9,391 nucleotides of DNA from Alphaproteobacteria bacterium (GTDB lineage: Bacteria; Pseudomonadota; Alphaproteobacteria; Rhodobacterales; Rhodobacteraceae). Shown here in pieces: positions 1 to 5,789 of the stretch; position 1 is the stretch's first letter, and the number at the start of each line of letters is the position of its first letter. Position numbers and translations under genes: made by a program. The stretch covers positions 1-9,391 of the forward strand of contig JAURMY010000260.1 in NCBI GenBank assembly GCA_030830465.1, given 5' to 3'. The notes under the pieces were generated by a model that saw only the letters and a program-made list of their open reading frames with translations, was not told the DNA's origin and ran no database searches.

Positions 1-878
1 ATGCGCGTGATGCGGCGCGCCAAATAGCGCGGGTCTTCACCGCCCTGAAACATCCGCGCCAGCCAGTAAAGCGCCGCGTCAGGGTCGCTGCCACGCACCG
101 ATTTGTGCAGGGCGGAAATCAGATTGTAATGTTCCTCGCCGGATTTGTCATATTTTGGCGCCCGCCGCGACAGGCGGTTTGACAGACCCTCGCGGTTCAG
201 GGGCTTGGCGTCCTTCCAGGAAAAGCATTGCTCCAACAGGTTCAGCAGGGCCCGTCCGTCGCCATCAGCCATTTCCAGCAAAGCGTCACGCCCGTCAGCG
301 TCAACCGGCAGCGGCCGCGCCATTTCCGCCTCGGCCCGCTGTGCCAGCCGTTCCAGTTCGGACAGTGTCAGGCGGTTCAGAACCATCACCTGCGCCCGTG
401 ACATCAGGGCCGCGTTCAGTTCAAAGGACGGATTTTCCGTTGTGGCCCCGACCAGCAGGATGGTGCCGTCCTCCATATAGGGCAGGAACCCGTCCTGTTG
501 CGCTTTGTTAAAGCGGTGGATTTCGTCCACGAACAGCAGCGTGCCGCGCCCGTTGGCGCGCCGCAGTTTCGCAGCTTCAAACACTTTGCGAAGGTCCGGC
601 ACGCCCGTGAAAATCGCACTGATCTGCACAAAGGCCAGATCGGTTTCATCCGCCAAAAGCCGCGCGATGGTGGTTTTCCCGACACCGGGCGGCCCCCAGA
701 AGATGATGGAGGACAGGCTTTTGGAGGCCAGCATCGCGCCCAGGGGCCCGTCAGACCCCAGAAGATGTTTTTGCCCGATCACCTGCGACAGCGCCTTTGG
801 CCGCAGCCGGTCGGCCAAGGGGCGTGGTGCGGTCTGGTCGGCCTTGGGGCTGCCGGGTTGATCGAACAGGTCTGACAT
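1..878 (-). CDS. rarA: RarA/MgsA replication-associated recombination AAA+ ATPase (3' end missing)
   Basis: Cytoplasmic AAA+ ATPase of the clamp-loader-like RarA/MgsA/WRNIP1 family, which acts at stalled replication forks. Seen: 292 complete codons from an ATG at 876-878. Walker A GPPGVGKT is at residues 62-69 and Walker B LLFVDE ends at D118-E119. It is followed by the RarA-typical stretch HRFNKAQQDGFLPYMEDG and then GATTENPSFELN. The last visible residues, EDPRYLARRITR, belong to the helical part after the AAA+ core. Family members are about 430-440 aa, so roughly the last 145 residues, including the tetramerisation region, lie beyond the left edge. The start has no good Shine-Dalgarno sequence, but the N-terminus (an FDQP-type tail, then the PLADRLRP block) fits the family. 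It begins 45 nt after the protease stop codon on the same strand with no terminator between, so the two are probably cotranscribed. Identity is very secure. Confidence 0.95.
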   Translation of the reverse strand, partial: MSDLFDQPGSPKADQTAPRPLADRLRPKALSQVIGQKHLLGSDGPLGAMLASKSLSSIIFWGPPGVGKTTIARLLADETDLAFVQISAIFTGVPDLRKVFEAAKLRRANGRGTLLFVDEIHRFNKAQQDGFLPYMEDGTILLVGATTENPSFELNAALMSRAQVMVLNRLTLSELERLAQRAEAEMARPLPVDADGRDALLEMADGDGRALLNLLEQCFSWKDAKPLNREGLSNRLSRRAPKYDKSGEEHYNLISALHKSVRGSDPDAALYWLARMFQGGEDPRYLARRITR

Positions 879-923
879 GGCGGCAGTCTACGCCTGTGGC
901 CATGTCAGGAAAAGCCGCATTTC

Positions 924-2309
924 CTAAAGCCGGAACCGCATCGACAATTGCTGGCCGCCGCGTTCGATGGTGATGTCCCAGCGCCGGGTGTTTTCGCTGT
1001 TGGCATCGCGCGCATCGGAAGGCGTGTCGATCGCAGCCCCGTTCACCGATACCAGAATGTCGCCCGGCTGAAAGCCCAGTTGCCGCGCAATACCGTCAAC
1101 CGCCTCAACGACAACGCCGCTGGCGTTCACCGGCAGACCGATTTCCGCTATGATTGCCGGGTTGATCCGTGACAGGGTCAGGCCCTGCAAAGGCCCTTTG
1201 TTGTCAAGTTTCAGGGTGTTGCGCGCGGGGGATTCGGGCGCTTCGATCATGGCGATGCGGGCTGCCAGACGTTTGCCCCCGCGCAGATAATCAACCTCGG
1301 CATCGCTGCCGACACCCAGCACCGACATATGATAAAGCATCTCTGCCGGCCCGTTCACCGAATGGCCGTTGATCGACAGCAAAACATCCCCGACACGCAG
1401 CCCGGCCTTGGCAAAAGGGCTTGCCGGGTGCACATCCACCAAGGCCATGCCCTCGGGCCGGTCCAGGCCGAATTGTTGTGCCAGTGCGGCATCCACCAGC
1501 TGGCCGACAACCCCGGCCCAGGGACGCCTGAAATGGTCGTTTCCGGCCTGTGCCTGAACCAGAAAGCTGGCGACCAGATCGGCGGGGATGGCAAAGCCGA
1601 TACCGTTGGACCCCCCGGACCGGGTCAGGATCGAGGTGTTGATGCCCACCAGATCGCCGTTCATATCCACCAGCGCGCCGCCGGAATTGCCCGGATTGAT
1701 CGGAGCGTCTGTCTGGATGAAATAGGCCCGCGCATTCCCGACCGCGCCACCGGACCGCGCCAGCCCTGAGATGATACCGCTGGAAACCGTTTGCCCAACG
1801 CCAAACGGATTGCCGATGGCCAGAACCAGTTCGCCCACTTCCACCCCGTCCGATGGCCGAAGGGACAAGGCCGGCAGATCGTTCACACCTTCGATTTTCA
1901 GGACCGCCAGATCGCTTTGTTCATCCGCCAACAAAACTTTGGCGTCAAATTCACGCCGGTCATTCAACACCACACGGATATCGCTGGCACCCTCGATCAC
2001 ATGATAGTTCGACACAACCAGCCCGTCACGAGACAGAACAACCCCGGAGCCAAGCGAATTTTGCACCCTCTGAGTCGGCTGACCGAAACTTTTGAAGAAA
2101 TCAGAAAAGAAGGGATCGTTTGCAAATGCACCCTGTTGGGTCTGGACGATCCGCTTGGCATAGATGTTCACGACTGCGGGCGTTGTTTTCTTGACCACGG
2201 GCACAAAGCTGAGCGCCATTTCCCCTTTGGAAGCCGGAACTGAGGTTTCGGCAGTGACTGCGCCGCCCAGCGTGAAAGCCAATACCACAACCAAGAAAAA
2301 CCGCATCAT
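924..2309 (-). CDS. DegP/DegQ (HtrA)-family periplasmic serine endoprotease with two PDZ domains
   Basis: Secreted quality-control protease that degrades misfolded envelope proteins. Seen (461 aa, numbered from this start): a signal peptide at about 1-20 with a hydrophobic core and an AVTA cleavage site; a trypsin-like domain with catalytic H103 (SNYHVIEGA), D133 (SDLAVLKI) and S209 (PGNSGG); PDZ1 at about 264-351; PDZ2 at about 371-458. The linker after the mature N-terminus carries NDPFFSDFF and is short, more like DegQ than DegP, so I give no symbol. The open frame extends to a TTG at 2321, but the sequence GAGG (complement of 2316-2319) sits 6 nt before the ATG at 2307-2309, so I chose that ATG; the next codon is also ATG. 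It is separated from luxI by a terminator and has its own predicted promoter. rarA follows 45 nt downstream. Family is certain; the DegP or DegQ subtype is open. Confidence 0.93.
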   Translation of the reverse strand: MMRFFLVVVLAFTLGGAVTAETSVPASKGEMALSFVPVVKKTTPAVVNIYAKRIVQTQQGAFANDPFFSDFFKSFGQPTQRVQNSLGSGVVLSRDGLVVSNYHVIEGASDIRVVLNDRREFDAKVLLADEQSDLAVLKIEGVNDLPALSLRPSDGVEVGELVLAIGNPFGVGQTVSSGIISGLARSGGAVGNARAYFIQTDAPINPGNSGGALVDMNGDLVGINTSILTRSGGSNGIGFAIPADLVASFLVQAQAGNDHFRRPWAGVVGQLVDAALAQQFGLDRPEGMALVDVHPASPFAKAGLRVGDVLLSINGHSVNGPAEMLYHMSVLGVGSDAEVDYLRGGKRLAARIAMIEAPESPARNTLKLDNKGPLQGLTLSRINPAIIAEIGLPVNASGVVVEAVDGIARQLGFQPGDILVSVNGAAIDTPSDARDANSENTRRWDITIERGGQQLSMRFRL

Positions 2310-2343
2310 TTCAGGCCTCAAAAGTCCACGTCATGTTGCGTTC

Positions 2344-2371
2344 AATATAGGTGTCCACATGCCGTGATCAA
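2344..2371 (-). promoter_or_regulatory. Predicted promoter of the protease-rarA unit
   Basis: On the minus strand, TTGATC (2371-2366) is followed after 16 nt by TATATT (2349-2344). The predicted transcript start is near 2337, about 28 nt before the ATG. The -10 in its context CCTATATTG also resembles alphaproteobacterial heat-shock (RpoH) -10 elements, which would suit an HtrA protease, but the -35 is not a clean RpoH match. The nearby repeats GTCCAC at 2324 and 2352 are noted without a known binding factor. Prediction by eye only. Confidence 0.45.
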
Positions 2372-2412
2372 CGGACCGGCACCCAGAACCGCGGATAATG
2401 CCGAAATCATTG

Positions 2413-2449
2413 AAAAAGCCTCCGCCTCCCCTTTTGGGGAGGCAGGAGG
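2413..2449 (-). terminator. Intrinsic terminator after luxI
   Basis: An 8-bp perfect GC stem (GCCTCCCC with GGGGAGGC, 2424-2431 and 2436-2443) with a 4-nt loop is extended by 5 more pairs (2419-2423 with 2445-2449) across a one-base bulge. On the minus strand the stem is followed by CTTTTT (2418-2413). It lies 35 nt past the luxI stop codon, so it ends the luxR-luxI transcript and insulates the downstream protease gene. On the plus strand no T-run follows, so its direction is clear. Confidence 0.85.
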
Positions 2450-2484
2450 ATACTCGTTACACTGCAAGCAACAGAGCACCCGAA

Positions 2485-3072
2485 TCAATGCAGGTTGGAT
2501 GCCAAATGCATCAGCGCCACCTGATTGTTGGTGCCTTCGATTTCCATCTTGGGTCCGGCCTCTTCTGCATCCAGGCCCAAACGTCCGATCCAACGCGACC
2601 AGACTGCCGGGACCAACCCCAGAATTTGGGTCGCCCCCAGTGTCCGGGCGGCGGTGATCATTTCGCCCATCAGATTGGCCTGGACCCGCATCCGCATATT
2701 CGACGGCACGTTCTGCGACACAAACACCCGGCTTGATTCCCAGATATGCGGGGCCACGGGCGCCTCATAATACAGCAGATCGCGGGGGATCGAATCCAGC
2801 AACCCCTTTTGGGCGTCGCGAATCATGTAAGAATAGATACCGCAGCGCGCCGTGGTCGGAGTCAGGCGAATACCGGCCAGAACCTGACCGAATTCATGCA
2901 CCGCGATCCAGCGGCTGGCCGGGGTGTCATACTGATCGTATTCCATCCCGTTCGCTTCCGGCAGGTCCCAATTGTTGCGCACAATGAAGGATTGCTTGCG
3001 TGCCCTTAACAGGTTGGCAAACAGTTCACCGTGAACATGCATGTTTTCAAAGGATAGAGTGGTCGTCTTCAT
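2485..3072 (-). CDS. luxI: LuxI-family acyl-homoserine-lactone synthase
   Basis: Makes the AHL signal from S-adenosylmethionine and an acyl-ACP in the cytoplasm. Seen (195 aa from this start): the family's invariant residues at almost their LuxI positions, namely R25, F29, W35, E44, D46, D49, R69, E112 and R115, the last two in WESSRVFV. Length is normal for the family (about 190-220). The frame also has an ATG at 3078, but the GGAGG at 3085-3081 would be only 2 nt from it. It is 8 nt from the ATG at 3072, giving the N-terminus MKTTTLSFENMH, so I chose that. It follows luxR by 60 nt on the same strand, with no terminator or convincing promoter between, so it is probably read from the luxR transcript. 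The acyl chain length of the product cannot be read from the sequence with confidence. Family assignment is very secure. Confidence 0.95.
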   Translation of the reverse strand: MKTTTLSFENMHVHGELFANLLRARKQSFIVRNNWDLPEANGMEYDQYDTPASRWIAVHEFGQVLAGIRLTPTTARCGIYSYMIRDAQKGLLDSIPRDLLYYEAPVAPHIWESSRVFVSQNVPSNMRMRVQANLMGEMITAARTLGATQILGLVPAVWSRWIGRLGLDAEEAGPKMEIEGTNNQVALMHLASNLH

Positions 3073-3080
3073 TTTCATAG

Positions 3081-3085
3081 CCTCC
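3081..3085 (-). promoter_or_regulatory. Shine-Dalgarno sequence that decides the luxI start
   Basis: GGAGG on the minus strand lies 8 nt before the ATG at 3070-3072 and only 2 nt before the ATG at 3076-3078. Spacing favours the inner ATG. Confidence 0.7.
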
Positions 3086-3132
3086 AGCTAGGTTGATAAA
3101 TCTCAAGCCCTGCTGGTGCTGTAAAAACCCGG

Positions 3133-3744
3133 TCAAAGTAGCCTGTAGTCCTTGGCGCGCTGTATCGCCTCTGCGGTTGTTCTGGCCAACAAACGATTTC
3201 TGGCAGAGATCAACCGGGCTTTCAGCGCACTTTCGGATATTCCCAGTTTTGCTGCGGCAGCAGCATGGCGGTGGCCATCAGCGATCAACTGCAGGGCATC
3301 TTTCTGTGCTTTGGTCAGGCTGTCGGGCGGGTCCGTCACCTCGTGCAGCGTCTGAACCAGATTTGTGATTCGTCGAATTTCTTCATCGGTGAACTCCCGG
3401 TCCGAACGCGCGCAACCGCAGATCGATCGTGAGGTCAAAGGACCGGTCGAAACAACCACCCCGTATTTCAGCCCGTATTCTTCTGCCTGCTTAAATATCT
3501 TGAACGGATCAGGCAGACTGATCTCGCTCCAGCGGCTTGCGCCGTTCTTAAAAAACCCCCAGGCCACCATGGGATCGCGCAGCGCGTACCCGTTTTTTGT
3601 GTAGTGGTCGATCCAGGCCTGCTCGTAGGTCTGGAACTGTACCAGGGGGCCGGCAAAGCGGATATGCATGCCTGCCATGTATCCGGATGGCGCCTCGCCA
3701 TCCAGAAGACTTAAGATTCGGTCAAGGCCTATGTTTTTGGACAT
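3133..3744 (-). CDS. luxR: LuxR-family AHL-responsive transcriptional regulator
   Basis: Binds the cognate AHL in its N-terminal domain and lux-box DNA through a C-terminal FixJ/NarL-type helix-turn-helix. Seen (203 aa): ligand-pocket residues spaced as in TraR, namely Y40, W44, Y48, D57, P58 and W72, with a probable equivalent of the conserved glycine at G95. The HTH spans about residues 143-203, with conserved L151 and G157. The usual HTH glutamate (LTxxE) is glutamine (Q147). At 203 aa it is shorter than typical LuxR proteins (about 230-250). Against TraR it lacks about 13 residues at the N-terminus and about 18 between W72 and the HTH. There is no purine-rich ribosome site before the ATG (upstream is AAAAAGAC), and the predicted promoter starts transcription at or near the ATG. 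luxI lies directly downstream, so this is a cognate pair and not a LuxR solo. Function is secure. Confidence 0.93.
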   Translation of the reverse strand: MSKNIGLDRILSLLDGEAPSGYMAGMHIRFAGPLVQFQTYEQAWIDHYTKNGYALRDPMVAWGFFKNGASRWSEISLPDPFKIFKQAEEYGLKYGVVVSTGPLTSRSICGCARSDREFTDEEIRRITNLVQTLHEVTDPPDSLTKAQKDALQLIADGHRHAAAAAKLGISESALKARLISARNRLLARTTAEAIQRAKDYRLL

Positions 3745-3760
3745 GTCTTTTTAGACAGGT
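3741..3760. promoter_or_regulatory. lux box (LuxR operator) between luxR and the divergent small gene
   Basis: The minus strand reads ACCTGTCTAAAAAGACATGT, a 20-bp imperfect inverted repeat in which 7 of the 8 outer base pairs are symmetric. The outer hexamers ACCTGT-N8-ACATGT match the Vibrio fischeri lux box outer hexamers (ACCTGT-N8-ACAGGT) at 11 of 12 positions. It overlaps the luxR start codon (3742-3744) and the predicted luxR -10, and its right end touches the -35 of the divergent plus-strand promoter. I saw no second box this good elsewhere in the window. Confidence 0.8.
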
Positions 3761-3778
3761 TGCGAAAATCGCCGTCAA
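3750..3778 (-). promoter_or_regulatory. Predicted luxR promoter (possibly leaderless)
   Basis: On the minus strand, TTGACG (3778-3773; 5 of 6 to consensus) is followed after exactly 17 nt by TCTAAA (3755-3750; 4 of 6). Only 5 nt separate this -10 from the luxR ATG, so the predicted start falls at or next to the start codon. The -10 lies inside the lux box, so bound LuxR should block it. Confidence 0.5.
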
Positions 3779-3787
3779 CCATAAATT
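3760..3787 (+). promoter_or_regulatory. Predicted LuxR-activated promoter of the divergent small gene
   Basis: TTGCGA (3760-3765) is followed after 16 nt by TAAATT (3782-3787), each 4 of 6 to consensus, as expected for an activator-dependent promoter. The predicted start is near 3794, about 31 nt before the ATG at 3825. The lux box centre (3750.5) is then at about -43 and its edge overlaps the -35 by one base. This is the classical arrangement for LuxR activation (box centred at -42.5 in V. fischeri luxI). Confidence 0.5.
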
Positions 3788-3824
3788 GATCAGGTAACTA
3801 TTTCTAATTTGTAGCACGGTGAAT

Positions 3825-4010
3825 ATGGCCACTACGATCGACCCCCAATTGTTTTCCAAAATCATGACTCTGCCAAAAAAGGTACGCCTTGATGTCTTGG
3901 AATTCGCTGGTTCGACGCCCGTCGGACCGGTGCAGTTGGACAAGATTATTAACGACCTCATGTCCACTCCGGTTGACCCTGGTAAAGACGCTGCGGTTAA
4001 GGTGGCCTAA
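3825..4010 (+). CDS. Small protein of unknown family, divergent from luxR and probably quorum-controlled
   Basis: I do not recognise this 61-aa product. Seen: ATG at 3825-3827 with a weak upstream GGTGA; a GTG at 3819 is an alternative start that adds two residues. The protein has 7 acidic and 7 basic residues, no Cys or Trp, no signal peptide and no membrane segment. Residues 5-28 look like an amphipathic helix around LPKKVRLDVLEFAG, and a second helix may cover about 36-47. The LP-x-x-V-x-x-DVLEF pattern faintly recalls small DUF2281-type proteins, but this is too weak to assign. It is the only plus-strand gene, sits behind a predicted LuxR-activated promoter, and its TAA falls in the T-tract of the opposing rplQ terminator. 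The DNA is AT-richer than the ribosomal genes. It could instead be part of a regulatory RNA. Reality as a coding gene is likely but unproven. Confidence 0.6.
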   Translation: MATTIDPQLFSKIMTLPKKVRLDVLEFAGSTPVGPVQLDKIINDLMSTPVDPGKDAAVKVA

Positions 4011-4047
4011 AAGGCAGAGCCCCACAGGATCAACCTGCGGGGCTCTG
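4009..4047 (-). terminator. Terminator of the ribosomal operon, shared with the convergent small gene
   Basis: A stem of 9 bp (CAGAGCCCC 4015-4023 with GGGGCTCTG 4039-4047), then an A/C mismatch and 4 more pairs, has a 5-nt loop at 4029-4033. On the minus strand it is followed by CCTTTT (4014-4009), 26 nt past the rplQ stop codon. On the plus strand no T-run follows, so it should be a poorer terminator for the small gene. Confidence 0.75.
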
Positions 4048-4073
4048 TCACTAAATCCTGAAGATATGTTGGA

Positions 4074-4490
4074 TCAGGCTTCGGCGGCCTCAGCTTCCAG
4101 GCGGGCCTTGTCGGCGGCGCCTTTTGCGGCGGGGTCGCGGTCAACGAATTCAATGATCGCCATCGGGGCCATGTCGCCATAGCGGAAACCGGCCTTCATG
4201 ATGCGCACGTAACCGCCCTGGCGGTCCTGATAACGCGGGCCGAGTACGGCGAACAGTTTGGCGACATATTCATCCTGCTTCAGCTGCGAGGCGGCCTGAC
4301 GACGGGCGTGCAGGTCACCGCGTTTGGCCAGCGTGATCATCTTTTCGATGATCGGACGCAGTTCTTTGGCCTTGGGCAGGGTTGTTTTGATTTGCTCATG
4401 CTCAATCAGCGAACCGGCCATGTTGGCGAACAGCGCCTTGCGGTGTTCATGGGTTCGGTTGAGACGACGGTATCCACGTGCGTGACGCAT
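4074..4490 (-). CDS. rplQ: 50S ribosomal protein L17
   Basis: Structural protein of the large ribosomal subunit. Seen (138 aa): the L17 N-terminus [18 protein letters not shown], the central [19 protein letters not shown] block and the C-terminal [26 protein letters not shown] block, followed by an Ala/Glu-rich tail of about 20 residues common in alphaproteobacteria. AGGAGA sits 6 nt before the ATG. It is the last gene of the operon, followed by a terminator. The 165-nt spacer from rpoA is long for neighbouring genes of one operon and holds a hairpin. Identity is certain. Confidence 0.98.
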   Translation of the reverse strand: MRHARGYRRLNRTHEHRKALFANMAGSLIEHEQIKTTLPKAKELRPIIEKMITLAKRGDLHARRQAASQLKQDEYVAKLFAVLGPRYQDRQGGYVRIMKAGFRYGDMAPMAIIEFVDRDPAAKGAADKARLEAEAAEA

Positions 4491-4623
4491 TTCTTTCTCC
4501 TAAGCTTTTGCTTTGTCCGGCAGCCGATGCGTGTCAGCCGCTCTCCTTGGGGCGGGATTGCCCTGGGTGAAATTCCGGTTGTCAGAACCCACCCGCTTCC
4601 CCGGCAGTCCGGGCATTTGCGTG

Positions 4624-4654
4624 CGGCCCCGCATCGGGATGCAGGGCCGTTTTT
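4624..4654. other. Hairpin in the rpoA-rplQ spacer, T-tract on the antisense side
   Basis: A stem of 6 bp (CGGCCC 4624-4629 with GGGCCG 4644-4649), a mismatch, then 4 bp (4631-4634 with 4639-4642) closes a 4-nt loop. On the plus strand it is followed directly by TTTTT (4650-4654), so it has terminator form for transcription antisense to the operon. On the operon strand no T-run follows, so there it is more likely an RNA-stability or processing hairpin just past the rpoA stop codon. The rest of the 165-nt spacer shows no ORF and no convincing promoter. Confidence 0.55.
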
Positions 4655-4655
4655 C

Positions 4656-5672
4656 TTAGAAGTGGTCTTCGTATTTCTTGGCCAGCTCTTCGATATTGTC
4701 TGGCGGCCAGTCGAGGATATCCATACCCAGATGCAGGCCCATCGCGGTCAGAACTTCTTTGATTTCGTTCAGCGACTTGCGGCCAAAGTTCGGGGTGCGC
4801 AGCATCTCGGCTTCGGTTTTCTGGATCAGATCGCCAATATATACGATGTTGTCGTTCTTCAGGCAGTTGGCCGAACGGACCGACAGTTCCAACTCGTCCA
4901 CTTTCTTCAAAAGCAGCGGGTTGAATTCCAGGTCGTCCTCTTCCTCGGCGCGACCGGCAGCTTCCGGTTCGTCGAAGTTGACGAAAACCGACAACTGGTC
5001 CTGCAGAATGCGGGCGGCATAGGCGATGGCGTCTTCCGGCGTCACCGAACCGTCAGTTTCCACTTTCAGCGTCAGCTTGTCATAGTCCAGAACCTGACCT
5101 TCGCGGGTCGGGGTAACTTCATAAGACACTTTGGTGATCGGCGAGAAAATCGCATCAATCGGGATCAGACCGATCGGCGCATCTTCCGGGCGGTTCTTGT
5201 CAGCCGCAACATAGCCCTTGCCGCTTTCGACGGTCAGTTCCATGAACAGGCTGGCACCGTCGTCCAGGTGACAGATCACATGGTCGCGGTTCAGTATGGT
5301 GATGCCGTTGCTTTCGGAAATGTCGCCGGCGGTGACAACGCCCGGACCTTTGGCCGAAATCGAAACGCGCTTCATGCCGTCGACTTCCATCGCAACGGCC
5401 ACGCCTTTCAGGTTCAGAACGATGTCGGTGACATCTTCACGAACGCCCGCAACCGAGGAAAACTCGTGCAGAACATTGTCAATCTGAACCGAGGTGATCG
5501 CGCCGCCCTGCAGCGACGACAGCAGCACACGCCGCAGCGCGTTGCCCAGCGTCAGGCCAAAGCCGCGCTCCAACGGTTCGGCAACCGCGGTTGCCTGCCG
5601 TTGCGGATCTGCACCCGGACGGATGTCCAGTTGCGCCGGACGGATAAGTTCTTGCCAGTTCTTGTGGATCAT
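4656..5672 (-). CDS. rpoA: DNA-directed RNA polymerase subunit alpha
   Basis: Alpha subunit, which dimerises to start RNA polymerase assembly; its C-terminal domain contacts UP elements and activators, LuxR-type regulators among them. Seen (338 aa, normal length): the N-terminal assembly domain at about 1-235, with [19 protein letters not shown] and the [18 protein letters not shown] block; an acidic linker (AEEEDDLE); and the C-terminal domain at about 255-325. R266 in [17 protein letters not shown] corresponds to E. coli R265, the key DNA-contact residue, and [14 protein letters not shown] follows. GGAGG lies 7 nt before the ATG. A terminator-like hairpin separates it from rpsK, so its expression may be set apart from the ribosomal proteins. 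rpsD, which lies upstream of rpoA in E. coli, is absent here, as is usual for alphaproteobacteria. Identity is certain. Confidence 0.99.
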   Translation of the reverse strand: MIHKNWQELIRPAQLDIRPGADPQRQATAVAEPLERGFGLTLGNALRRVLLSSLQGGAITSVQIDNVLHEFSSVAGVREDVTDIVLNLKGVAVAMEVDGMKRVSISAKGPGVVTAGDISESNGITILNRDHVICHLDDGASLFMELTVESGKGYVAADKNRPEDAPIGLIPIDAIFSPITKVSYEVTPTREGQVLDYDKLTLKVETDGSVTPEDAIAYAARILQDQLSVFVNFDEPEAAGRAEEEDDLEFNPLLLKKVDELELSVRSANCLKNDNIVYIGDLIQKTEAEMLRTPNFGRKSLNEIKEVLTAMGLHLGMDILDWPPDNIEELAKKYEDHF

Positions 5673-5737
5673 AGTTTCGCCTCCATTCCAGTTCGCAGGT
5701 CTGGATCCTTGTGACCGCGAACACCCGAGGGTATTTC

Positions 5738-5782
5738 AAAAAAGCAAAATTGCACCGCCGCCAAGACCCGGCAGCGGTGCAA
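5738..5782 (-). terminator. Terminator-like hairpin between rpsK and rpoA (possible attenuator)
   Basis: A 9-bp stem (TTGCACCGC 5750-5758 with GCGGTGCAA 5774-5782), a mismatch and 2 more pairs close a 9-nt loop. On the operon strand it is followed by TTTTGCTTTTTT (5749-5738). It starts 8 nt after the rpsK stop codon. The form is that of an intrinsic terminator inside the operon, so partial termination before rpoA is likely. No strong promoter was seen between it and rpoA. Confidence 0.65.
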
Positions 5783-5789
5783 GAAAATA

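Noticed and set aside
416..685. Minus-strand ORF of 89 codons in another frame of rarA
   Set aside because: The rarA frame carries Walker A, Walker B and family signatures without interruption, so this is an out-of-frame shadow.
3722..3967. Minus-strand ORF of 81 codons upstream of luxR with a hydrophobic stretch
   Set aside because: It overlaps the luxR start, the lux box and the divergent small gene, and has no ribosome site or family resemblance.
4568..4620. Short CCCGG-N4-CCGGG stem in the rpoA-rplQ spacer
   Set aside because: Only 5 bp in GC-rich DNA, with no T-run and no placement that suggests function.
4308..5714. Long plus-strand ORF (468 codons) opposite rplQ and rpoA
   Set aside because: It is antisense to two certain genes, has no recognisable protein features, and arises from high-GC codon bias on the opposite strand.
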